DNA from: Trichuris trichiura
Lineage: Eukaryota > Nematoda > Enoplea > Trichinellida > Trichuridae
DNA: 64,000 nucleotides
NCBI GenBank assembly: GCA_037903355.1
Contig: JBAJFE010000061.1
Coordinates: 248,001-312,000, forward strand
Reading direction: 5' to 3'
Part shown: positions 1-10,529 of the stretch, in pieces
How positions within the stretch are numbered: the first letter of the stretch is position 1
How the letters are laid out: every line of letters begins with the position of its first letter
Position numbers and translations under genes: made by a program
Notes under the pieces: model-generated
What the model was told of the DNA's origin: nothing
What the model saw: the letters and a program-made list of their open reading frames with translations, nothing else
The model's database searches: none

Positions 1-3000
1 GACGAAAACATTTCGCCAGCGCAACTGATACTGCAAAACGGCTCATAAGATTGCGATTATGGATTTTCAATAGAATAAAAGAGGGGAGGAGCAATGGCAA
101 CTTCTGCACACCTCATCGGCGGTCGGGTGACGACAACTGGCCGACCAAATGCCGAATCAATGTGCCATGAACTTGACCAACAGTCAGTAGTCCAAGTGCA
201 ATGCGGCTAACCGGAAGCCAATGGAGGGGGAGCAACACATATTTTAACACAAGCAAAAAGATATATGACGTATGAAAGCGCCGGCAGCTAATATTTCTCT
301 CAACTAACATGCTAGTTGCGTATACGCGCTGGATTATAATCCCAACCTCTGGCGGATGGGGGAGCACAGTTGGTATTAGGCAGGATCGATGTGGATTACA
401 TGAAAAAGAAAAACCGCTTAGCCGATGACGTCGTCTGAGAAAGCGAACAGACTTAGTTAGGTCTATTCGGCTGGTAGCAGCTGGCTCTTGATTTGAAGCA
501 TGTGGACGCGGCAAGTGGAGTAGATTTCACCGATGGCTTCTTATCTACCAGAAAACGACGGTGCAGAAAATGCACCTCCCTTCGGGGATACGATTGGCGA
601 AAAGCAGCTAAGATCGATTGGTCTCCACTGATTGGCGAAAACAAATCCCGGCCTGTGGTGGAACTTGCTCGGGTCGAATCAATTTGACCCCAGACGGTCG
701 TGACGCGAAGCCTCATGGGCGCAGGTGGAACAAAAAGGATATTCGACCAACACTTTGTCAACGATTGTGGCGCGCCCAATGTTAGTTATACTTGGGCCCA
801 TAATCGCTGTCTGGCCGAATTAGCCCAAACAAAGGAAACGGCAAACAATCGCTCCGCAAGAGACGTTCTAACAACTTGAGTGCCCTAAGCAGTCTTCCCA
901 TCATCGTCATCATTCCATTCCGTTTTATCTGTTCAGCTGAGTGGCCCTTCAATGGACCATCAAAAGGGATTTCCTGATTCAATGGACGGTGCCGGTGTCA
1001 AAGCGCTCGTACAATTGTCCATTGATTTACGCATTGCCTTTGCGACCAGCTTCTTAGGCAAATCTACTTAAAAATGCAATATTTGCATTTCGGCAACTGA
1101 CCAAAAATAAACAAAAATGGCATTGCGCCTTCGGACTTAAAGCAACAGTTCTTCCACGCCTTTCGGACGGTTGCGAGGAAGAGCGGATTGGAGAAAGGCT
1201 AAACGCTGACGTTTCAAACTAAGGTGCTTAAGGTAGTACCGCTTTTGGGCAACTACTATTGCTCTGCCCAAGCAAAGCCAATTAATAAGCGTTATCAAAT
1301 TGGCTGGACGGAATTGGTGCGCACCATTACTGCTCCAAAATGGCACAACAACCATGCAGCAGCTAATCTAGCTGACGAAACAAGAGTTCGATATCTGGGA
1401 AAAAGACAACCACGCTAGAAGTGAGCAAAACCATTCGCTGAAAGTAGATGCGCTTGCGGAAAGCGCGCAAAACAAAACGTCTGTTGAGGCGACCTAATAT
1501 CGTAAAGATAACAGGGGCTAAATATCGCTCGCATCAAAGGAGATGACAGCCCGCTGTAAAAGCAACATCAAATTGTCAAGACAATACTTAATGGCAGGGC
1601 GGATTCGCCCTGAAGTGACGACGCAAACGCGCGCCGTGAACTTCACGTTCAATTGGGCATGAAGAAAAGTGATTTTGCCAATAATAACCGCCAAGTGCCG
1701 ATTTTCTTAGTAGTTTCGCCGAAATCGATCTGCACGGCAAGCAAAAAGTAAGATAACGGAACAGTTGACAAAATTATGCAATCTTGGCCCAAACTTGGCA
1801 AGTAATACTCGTCGGCAATGGGAAGAAAGCGGTCGCGCTATTGCGCATTCGGGATTTCTTTTTTGCTTAAAGGAAAGCAACACAACACGATAGAACCGAC
1901 AGTGAACGATATTAAAATGGTAATACATCCATTGACCTCGTGAGCAAAGGTCGCCGAGATGAGCGCAATTACTCTGTGATGATAGGGAAGTTGCGTCAAA
2001 CGAAAAAGGTATTAATTATTAAATAGGAGAACATGGTTATAAGAACAGCCGCCTTAGGGAATAGTACATCCCTAAACTTGAAAATGAGATGGGTACGGCT
2101 GAGCGCAATGGTACTAATTAAATTAATGCTGACAGATTTTTAACCTCTGCGACAAGGTCGATTTCCTTCCTAATGAGGTTGTCAACGGTAATTAACGACA
2201 AATGAAAATTCCATCGATCCCATTGTGAACATCTCCCCAAAGTGCCCGATAGGTTACTCGACCAATCAACCGGCTGCCATTTCAAAAAAAAAGGTTAAGA
2301 ACTTGGCAGGTCTTCAACTTTGAATATATTCAAGATAAGAACGGCTGGTACATTTTGAACCAACGGAATCGACTAGAGGTTGCGCGTAGTAAAACGATAC
2401 GATCTTTGGTCTGATTGAAAGTTGTTCCAACCGAAAGCGACTAGAGAACGCGCGGAAATTCAATCGAACAAAAAACATACGATTAAGCCTAACGCAAAAA
2501 TATCAACTACAATTATGCAGCTTACCCATGGCGGCTAATATTAATGTTTGGAAAAAAATTTCAAGTCCAATAACAGATCTGATACACGTCTACTTATGCT
2601 GCACGTAACAGTATGCATACTGTAATATAACGGTTTAATTTAACGGAAAAGCGAACGATGATCGCATTATTTTTCGGTTTTATCTTTTCAATGGTAGCAA
2701 CAACGCTTATAAATGCTGGACTAACTCGGACCGGCTCAAAACAGTTTCAATTTAGCATTATTTAAGCTAACATACTGAGGATGGTGCTAAGTACGTTTCG
2801 AACTGAGCTTACCCTTTCACGGTTAAATAGGAGTAGGCAAATGTTAGAGAATCTCTGTACTTAAGGCGCTTTCAATAAGCCTAACCTGTAGACGGATGGA
2901 AAGCCTAAAAGGAAGTGAGAAAAAAACATGAAAACGATAAGGAAACAAAGCAAAGTTGTGGGCGTGAACTAAGCTCACGCCACTTACTGTCACGCATTGA

Positions 3001-5998
3001 TCAAATGATCGACTTGACAAAGCTTATGCAAATATCTCGATAGAATACAAGTGTACAGTAGGAAACAAGACTTCGCCTTTGTTAGATTGAACACCGGCCT
3101 GAGCAACGTCGGGAACAGTCACTTTTCGTCGAACCGATCGCTAAGCAGACATTGAAAACCGGTAGAGCGAAAAAGTAATCGCGTGAATCAAGTATAAGAA
3201 CGTGACACTGAAACTTGCTGCAATCAATTTAAATTTGTACGATAACAATCGATCGCCGTTGCGCGAACAAGCAAGAAACCATTGCAAGTTGGCGAACCGC
3301 GCAACGCGAACGACAAGTGATTTGCATTTAATTTAAATTTTTAACGGCTTCGCGACCAAAAATTGCCCCGCCGCCATTCAAGACAACGAACGGACAAGTG
3401 GGCAGCAAATGTCGACTTAATTCGCTCACGCTTTGGCGACACCCACTTCCTTGGTTGCCTTTTTTCGCTTGAAAAGGGCAAGTTGAAGTTGGCAAAAAAT
3501 CGAACCACCCAAAATGGACGCTGTCGAAAGTGATACGGAAAAAAAGGTTTACGGATAAAGCTGTTGTCGCTTGAAAAAATGCAAACCTAATACCGCCCTT
3601 TGCCGGCCATTTAAGGAACATCGATGCTTTGTTATTAAGTTGTCAAAATGTTATGAATGAAGGTACTTTACACGAAATTCTTAAACTACGAAGGCTTTTG
3701 CTCCAAGCGCCGTCGGGAAAAGCAAGAAAATCGTACACCGACGGGCTTTGGATTGTGTATCGGCTGGATTAAAAGAACTTCAATGAAAAAACACGAACTA
3801 GCGAGAAAGAGACAGGTCAAAAATATGAGCGTAATTATTTAGAAAGCGAAGCAAAAAGTTAAACTTCTACTACCGCCATTCATTTGTCTCGCCTACGGAT
3901 GGCTTAATTTGTAGCTTCCTTTTAAAAGCATTAGAAACAATCACGCGCGGGTGAATTAACAGTTTCGCTACTCAAAATGAAAAGCGAACTAAAACTGCCA
4001 TAAAAGCGAGACAACTATACGCTCGTAGCTTCGCTACACTAAATAACCGTGCTACCATTGTTCTCGGATGTTTGCGCGCAGCTATCGGGTATACTTTCCC
4101 GGAATCCCAATTCTTCATCTAAAAATCTACCCAACATAAAATATCCCCATTTGACCCTGGATTATTGAACCGTCCGCGACTATTACAACCCAAGGCAAAA
4201 GAAAAGGAAAAAAAGGAATTGCAAGCGGCTGCGTACCTTTACAGTTGAACAATTTTTCCGCTGCGATTGCCGAGTCTACTGGGAAATGTTCGTTGGTGAA
4301 ATGATGCCTGCGAATGTAAATTACAACTCCGACTGTGACGTCATCAACGAATTTCTTTTCATGGCGGAGCGTAAATTTTTAGGACCAACGTAAGCGAAAT
4401 GTCGTTGCTTCTTACGGACGGCCATTTGAGCAAACGCCATTGGCAAATTGCTCCTAGAATTTAGCGACTATAAAATTTGAACATGGTAAGGCTAGAATAG
4501 AGTTCCCGTTGAGGGTGGGAACATAAAACTTTGGTTTCGGCTACACGCGATGATTCAAAACCACATCCATCTCGCTGTTAATTTGCATAAATCAAATTTA
4601 ACTTGGCAGTAATATAAACAAAAAAAGTAAGCATTAGTTTTCAATGTATGCATGTGACCTTAGGTGCAACAATGAGTTAGTCACCAAATGATCAAAATTT
4701 ATTTGCATCAATAGTTATCAATGGTTAGATAAGCAATATTACAAAATGTAACGAAACAACCACAGCTGACATCTTAAGCTGACAAATTCTTCATGAAATA
4801 AATGTGACTTCACTTTTTTTTGGCATAATTCTTACATTAGAATCAGAAGTACTGGAATCTGCATAGACTGTTGCCATTTGTGCTTTATCACCTCACTGCT
4901 GATGACGAAACCAGCCGACCTGTGGAAACTCCGGCTGCTTGTTTAGTACCTGCAAAAGGGTACACTAAACTATTCTTTTATGTTAAAAATAAAAAAAGCA
5001 TTCTTTTAAACGGCCTGCTAAATTTTATGATTAATTTAAGGATATGCCTTTTATTGATGTTTAAAAATGGAATCGAATGTTTATTCAAATTCTGCACTAA
5101 CGACAACAACGGGAAGGGGAAAGTACGGCCACTTTCGGGCATTAAGGGCACACCCTTGAATAGATTCCAAAAATATACGTTCGAAATAACAAGTAACACA
5201 ATGCTTTACTTCAGCGATGAATTTGAACGTTCAAAGATGCACGGAGAACAAAAGCATACGTACAGCTTATGCGAACCGTTGGTTCCCAGTTTATTTCCAG
5301 TAACCATTGTTCCGATAACCTAACAAAGCATTGGCAGAATTGTTGAATCCTAAAAACAAAATACAAAAGCAAGTGGAAAAGACACGTTATTCTAAACAAA
5401 CTCTGCGACGACTTGAAGGCAGCAGAACGCAGTAACACGCAATATTGTGCTGTTTTGCCTGAGTCCCTCCAAGTACTTGACTGGCAGCCAATTTACAAGC
5501 GTTCAAAGGCATGCAAGAGATGAAGCATCGTCTCATACGGCAAAACTTACAAGCTTGCAAACAATTTTCAACGATTCCACGATCACCTTCCATTTCGTCT
5601 TCTCAAGCTTCGTCGTCCGCATAACGCAGAAAAGATTTTCAGGTACCATTGTCGTCATACTGTATTTTGTATTTCTCACGCCTTATTCTTCGTACGTTCA
5701 GCAAAAGCTTTTATTTGTGATTGAGGATTGTGTAACTGTTTTGCCTAAAACTTGGCAGCGTAACCTAATTGTAAAGAAGTACTAAAGAGATGCTATGACT
5801 TGAAGCTGGTACAAATGCAACGTAAAAGACGAAACCAATCTTTCTTGTTTTCACTGCTGCCTGTTGGCACGCATGGAGGGATGTTAAATAAATTTATAGC
5901 CCAGTAATGCGACCAGCGCGGAGTGCTACCGTATACCCAAAAGACTTGACGATCACTAATGGCAGCGAGAATATTTGTCTGCTGAACCAGAGTTGAAT
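1..5998. other. 5' stretch without a recognised gene
   Basis: I found no coding region that I could support here on either strand. Open frames are short and share no recognisable motif. From about 1 to 4800 the + strand has clearly more A than T in the lines I counted by hand, and the bias reverses after about 5 kb. Intronic DNA of the + strand genes further on is T-rich, so the first 4.8 kb could be intron or UTR of a minus-strand gene extending leftward, or plain intergenic DNA. Around 5490-5620 there is a short coding-looking + strand frame that ends in a serine-rich tail, without a gene model to attach it to. Confidence 0.5.
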
Positions 5999-8780
5999 AT
6001 GTCCGTTGACAGGTACGTTGGGGTTCAATATCCCGCCATTGTGAAGAATATCGAGAAAGCAGTGCAAAATTTGGGCGGCTACGAAAAAATTGCTACGGTA
6101 CGTTGATAGCGCGATTTTCTTGAGAGAAGCGTTGGAGATGTTTTCATTCTTTCTAAAATTTTTATTCAAGCGCAGAAAAAGAAAGCGCGCGCAGTTTTTT
6201 TGGCTAGTTTATTAAAATTTTTTCGGTAAAAATAGCACTCGATTTAGCAAATTATCTTTCCTTTTTTGCGTTCGTTGTTTTACAGTACGCCTCAGACAGA
6301 ACGTCTTTAGTTTTTGCAGACTAGTTTCTCCAAATTTTTCCGAGTTATCATTTTGTGTAGCATTTATTCCAGGCGCAGTTTTTGTTTACTTCAGTATTTC
6401 GCTTGAAAAAGAAGCTAATGCAGGATCTTTCTAGCTGTTGTAATGGTAGTTGTGATGCAGAATGCAAATGAATAACAGAGAATAAGTTCCCCCGGTATCA
6501 GACACTGTCTCGCAGACTAATTGTGTCCCCGTCTAGACTCTGTGTCGCAGACGTCTGGGACGCTGCCAGCAGCTGCTGTAGACGCCACTGACATTAGTTG
6601 CAGGTGGTTTTCTTAGAACAGCGTACCATCTAATTGTATTGTTAACTCACGATGAGTGACGTTGCTTCTTGCATAATGCTAGTCTGTCTTACAGGCAGGC
6701 GATTCCTATTGGTTATCATATTTGCAGACTTAAGAAACAAAGCTTTAAGCCATTGTAGCTTCTTTTTTATTTCTGCAGTTTTTTCTGAGCGCGGAAAGCG
6801 CTGGTAGGGCGGCAAGAGTGGGCAACAACAGACATAAGCCGTCTGCTGATGGTATCTCAATTCACTCGTGTGAGACAAAGGTGCAGAAAGGTTGTGCCAG
6901 GCGATTACTACCGAGACAAGAAATCTGGGACGAGAGACAGTAATTCAATTCAATTTTTAGAAGGCTTAACTTTAGTTAGCTTTGGTTCCGTCTAGCTTAA
7001 GCGTTCATACTTTACGAATTTGGTTGTTTGTATTGCGTGCATATTTATCCGCAAAGCAGCTCTGTTTAATTATTATTCATTTAAGGATCATCGGGTCATA
7101 AAGTCATTGGAATTGAATCCTTCTGGTGGATCCAACTTGTTCGCACGTCCTACAACTAGCAGATTTACTACAGGCGTATATCTGGTCGTTCGCGCTCGGC
7201 GAGTTCGTCGTAGTGATCGCACTGATGACCCCTCTGCTGAAGAAGCTACTTTTGAGATATTGGCCAAACTGCCGGGCGTACACCAGTTTTTTAATCTGTT
7301 CGATTTTCAATTCCATCCAATGGTACGTGTCGACGACGGTCAGTCTTCGGATAAGCCATCTTATGAATCCATATACAACACGCTGGTTCCTTCAAGCCGC
7401 GAAGAGGCACTTCGCATGTTCAGAGAACCGTACCCATCGGTTGAGACTTTCTGTTTGCCTATGACATTTTCTCGATTTCCCCAAGCAAACCAAAGCGTGC
7501 TGCAGCCGGAGACCGCGTCCAAGTATTCCAAAGAAACTACTTCTTCGCAAGATTGGAAAATCGGAATCAGTTAGTATTTTGTCTGTCAAATATGTGGGCT
7601 GGAGTGGTGTCTTAATTATGTTATGATGATCGTGCAGGGGTACTGAGCTGCTGCAATGCGAGCTATTGGCCAAAACGCCAGACAATCACGCTAATTAATG
7701 CTGAATATGCGAAGCATGCATTCATCGTGGAAAACGCTTTAGGGGACATGCAGTAATGCAATGCTTCGTCTCTAGGTACAAGGGCTGATCGTAGACAGTA
7801 TACTTGCGTTGTAAATGCCACAGATCAGTTTCCGAAAAAACCTTCAGCGGAAGCCATTCGATGCGCCGATGAAAAATGTCCAGACATGAGCGTGCACGAG
7901 ACGTTTCAAAAGGTTCTCAAGGAGCGACCCTTGTGGAGCAAAACGGGCCTGCGAAACAAATTATCACTGGATCGGTCGATATTTCAGTAAGTGGCAGAGT
8001 GCAGTACTTCTGATCGCATTTCAGCTTGTCAATTGCAGGGCACTGCTTCCAAAATTTGCATTTTACATTCAGACAGGTCCTTGGGCCCGTTTGTGGTGTC
8101 GCTATGGCTATGATCCTCGCAAGAATCCGGAAGCCTGCAAGTATCAATCCATTAGTGTCACTTTTGCGCGGTTTGGTAAGCTCGAAAGTTCTACGCGTTA
8201 TTCGTCGGTGACTACCATTTATAGCCTTCACTGTACTCGGGGTTCCCGACAGTTCGGTACAGAACGAAGTCAGTTGGATGATGCCTTCCAACTTGCGTAC
8301 CGGTCGCGCTACTGTACGGCACAGTCAAATGGTAGGTCGACGCGAAATCCGTTTGTCCATTGGCAGTATTCGAGCTTCCATATGTAGGACTCGAGCAATG
8401 AATACAATCCAGGCGTTGCACCTTCCCAGCGATTGATTGCCTATCAACTGTGTGACATACATCTGCCCGAAGTCCAAGAATTGGTCATGACGAAACGTGT
8501 TACTAATCGCACCGAGGCAGACCCGAACTGTGGCTGGCTCGAACCCGGAACGGTTGAAAAGCTGAGAGACATTGTAAAAACCGACTACAAGAGAAGCGTG
8601 CCCGCACAGGTAGTTTTCTTTTTGCTTTTTATTATATACCATTGACTTCCTTTGCCTGCTCTGTCTCGCAAGATACGTTCTTATTTCGAGTGCGGCAATT
8701 GCGTCAGTTTTAATATTTCTTCTTAGGATAAACCGGAAAGGCAGAGCGATCCGAATAAGCCATCTTCGTCTAATGCTTGA
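5999..8780 (+). CDS. GTF3C5: General transcription factor IIIC subunit 5 (TFIIIC tau95-like)
   Basis: This is a subunit of TFIIIC, the nuclear factor that binds the A and B boxes of tRNA genes and recruits TFIIIB and RNA polymerase III. The model is join(5999..6097, 7086..7569, 7776..7986, 8039..8175, 8225..8331, 8388..8609, 8727..8780). Phases agree at every junction and the product is 437 residues, somewhat shorter than the human protein (about 519). Recognition rests on several family blocks in the right order: an N-terminal VQYPAIVKNIEKA with LGG; ATFEILAKLPGVH followed by DFQF; RPLWSKTGLRNKLS; TGPWARLWCRYGYDPRKNP; and YQLCDIHLPEVQEL near the C-terminus. The first part corresponds to the tau95 N-terminal dimerisation region and the second to the DNA-binding half. 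The first intron is long (988 bp); the others are 49-206 bp. The start is the ATG 9 nt after an AG that could serve as a trans-splice acceptor. The very acidic tail of the human protein is missing. Confidence 0.88.
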
Positions 8781-9257
8781 CCGACGCAGTATTCAACTGC
8801 AGAAGTAAATGCTTTCCTTTAAACGATTCATTTTCACGCGACCCCGCCAAATCTTCTTTTAGGCGAGCAAAAGCTAAATCGCAAAATTAAATTATTACGA
8901 CGTCTAAGTGAACAATAGATTTCAGCTTGGTATACAGTTATCTATGTAAATTTTTGCCTATCTCTAAGAGTACCGATAATGCCATTTCGGTGTAGCATTA
9001 AAACTTGAAGGGTCAGCTTGTGCAAGCTTACTTTTTTCTAAATGCAATTTAGTTATCACTCGCTGCTTTCCTCACGAGGCAGTGTCAAAAATAGTTTCCT
9101 TCCATCTTGTAGTAAGTTCTGGTGACGTTTTAAACGACTTTAATTGTGTGTAACATTGTTAAAATGTCTGCGCCTTTGTGCTGCATTGGTAATCAGTAGT
9201 GCGGTAGTTCGCAGCGGCCCTTTCCACCCACACTAATTTTGAAGATGTCATGTTTTT
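8781..9257. other. 3' flank of GTF3C5 and start of duplication unit A
   Basis: No gene is seen. From about 8845 the sequence is clearly related to 16225-16570, which marks the left edge of the tandem duplication described below. Confidence 0.6.
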
Positions 9258-9470
9258 GTACGGGATTATATGTTTTCATATTTAAATGTCTTTATTACGG
9301 ATGCAATGTCCCGCTGATGTGCACAATAAACGAAAAAACCTTCACCGGAGCTTTCGGGTCTGTCGCGACCCGAAACCTCCGGAGAAGGTTTTTGCGCTTA
9401 TTGTGCACATCACCGGGACATTGCATCCGTAATAAAGACATTTAAATATGAAACCACAGTAATATTGTCC
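9258..9470. repeat. Long near-perfect palindrome (foldback element 1)
   Basis: The core 9274-9453 is an inverted repeat of about 90-bp arms centred near 9363. The arms include the block TTATTACGGATGCAATGTCC and its complement, with only a few mismatches. Weaker pairing extends to about 9258 and 9470. Unit B has no such element at the corresponding site (about 16610-16650), so it was inserted after the duplication or lost from B. The centre reads GGGTC, six bases, GACCC, then GAAA. This resembles stem II plus the GAAA strand of the hammerhead motif in the neighbouring Penelope-like element, but a CTGANGA strand is missing. Confidence 0.85.
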
Positions 9471-9540
9471 CATTAACAATGTATCCTTCATGAATAACTC
9501 ATGTTATGCGGTTCTAATATGTTAGCTGGACTTTGCAGGT

Positions 9541-9960
9541 TCAGCATTCAATGGTCTCTTCAGGCATAGCGCTCCAAAGTAAGTTAACGTACAACTGCGC
9601 GACATCTAAATTGCTTCTTGAATGAAAGGTTTTTTCCAAATGATTTAACTTGTATAAGCGAGGACGTAAAAGTAGAAAAACTTGCAATTCATTGAGGCAT
9701 TGAATTGACGCCTCCTTTTCTTCCAACGCAGACATGCACTTGTTTTTGCCTTGCTTCAGATAAAGGGCCAAACTTAACCTTACTTTTTTATTTGCTTCAT
9801 TAAGAGTCTATTTGCAATGCTTGGTTTGCCCAGGTGGAAGTGGAAGCGTAGTATTCACACGTGTAAGCTCTTCATGCTTTAGACACGTCCCTTCGTCATC
9901 ATGTAATTCTACGGCATCGTTTGCTCAAAGGTAAGCGGAATTTGTGCATCATTCATATAA
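9541..9960 (-). pseudogene. Possible SNF7-family (CHMP7-like) gene fragment, copy A
   Basis: The minus strand has an open frame of about 76 codons preceded by coding-looking sequence up to about 9960. It contains LKQGKNK followed by a Leu/Glu-rich helical stretch with NELQ and SNLDVAQLY. This loosely resembles the helical repeat region of ESCRT-III (SNF7/CHMP7) proteins. The resemblance is weak and made by eye. The matching region in unit B has an in-frame stop, so at least one copy is dead. It could be something else entirely. Confidence 0.25.
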
Positions 9961-10107
9961 AAAATAGTTTCTCACGTTTAATTCCTAAAATGTTTGTAAA
10001 GTGATGTGCTAAGCGCTGCTAAGAACAGCAACAACAACAACAACAACAATAGTAGTATAATGCAAAACGTTATTACGGAATAGATTCCCGTTTAATGCGT
10101 CCTAACT

Positions 10108-10145
10108 CCGGAGCTTTCGAGTCGCTCGAGACCCGTCTTCAGCGG
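10108..10145 (-). ncRNA. Hammerhead ribozyme-like motif in palindromic element 2
   Basis: Read on the minus strand the parts are: CCG (stem I), CTGAAGA (catalytic core, matches CUGANGA), C, stem II GGGTC/GACTC closing a six-base loop, GAAA, then AGCT sharing its A with GAAA (two-pair stem III), C as the cleavage-site base, and CGG closing stem I. All invariant core bases are present. The very short, self-complementary stem III is typical of Penelope-associated hammerheads, which act best as dimers. Confidence 0.65.
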
Positions 10146-10175
10146 TTCTAAATTATCTAAATTGATAATTTACAA

Positions 10176-10213
10176 CCGCTGAAAACGGGTCTCGGTTGAC
10201 CCGAATGCTCCGG
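10176..10213 (+). ncRNA. Degenerate hammerhead-like motif, opposite arm
   Basis: This is the + strand counterpart of the motif at 10108-10145. The order is CCG, CTGAAAA, C, stem II GGGTC/GACCC, GAAT, GCTC, CGG. The conserved G of CUGANGA is A and the last A of GAAA is T, so cleavage activity is unlikely. Stem II is better paired than in the other arm. Confidence 0.5.
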
Positions 10214-10306
10214 AGTTACCAGGCATTAAACCGGAATCTATTCCCTAATAAAGTTTTGCATTGGGAAAATATACGGTACCGTACAAAGAAACCACATTTT
10301 CAACAA

Positions 10307-10521
<215 letters not shown>

Positions 10522-10529
10522 ATAATATG

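Larger units (their letters stand above)
10061..10260. mobile_element. Palindromic element 2 with hammerhead motifs on both strands
   Basis: This 200-bp inverted repeat starts TGCAAAACG and ends with its approximate complement GTTTTGCA. The arms are about 75-90 bp with an AT-rich centre around 10150-10170. It is inserted at the left edge of the composite insert in the trinucleotide repeat of unit A and is absent from unit B. Each arm contains a hammerhead-like core, good on the minus strand and degenerate on the + strand. It has no coding capacity. It looks like a non-autonomous element related to the Penelope-like element next to it, comparable with the HHR-bearing retrozymes described in animals, although those are usually direct repeats. 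Confidence 0.75.

Noticed and set aside
4895..4915. CTGATGA followed closely by GAAAC, considered as a hammerhead core
   Set aside because: There is no room for a stem II between the two core strands.
4871..5323. 150-codon + strand frame
   Set aside because: No recognisable domain, no homology to neighbours and composition like the surroundings.
7126..7464. Hydrophobic 112-codon frame
   Set aside because: It is a shifted-frame shadow of GTF3C5 exon 2, which matches the family in the other frame.
9300..9430. CRISPR-like or rho-independent terminator hairpin
   Set aside because: The sequence is clearly eukaryotic and the palindrome is about 180 bp, far longer than a terminator.
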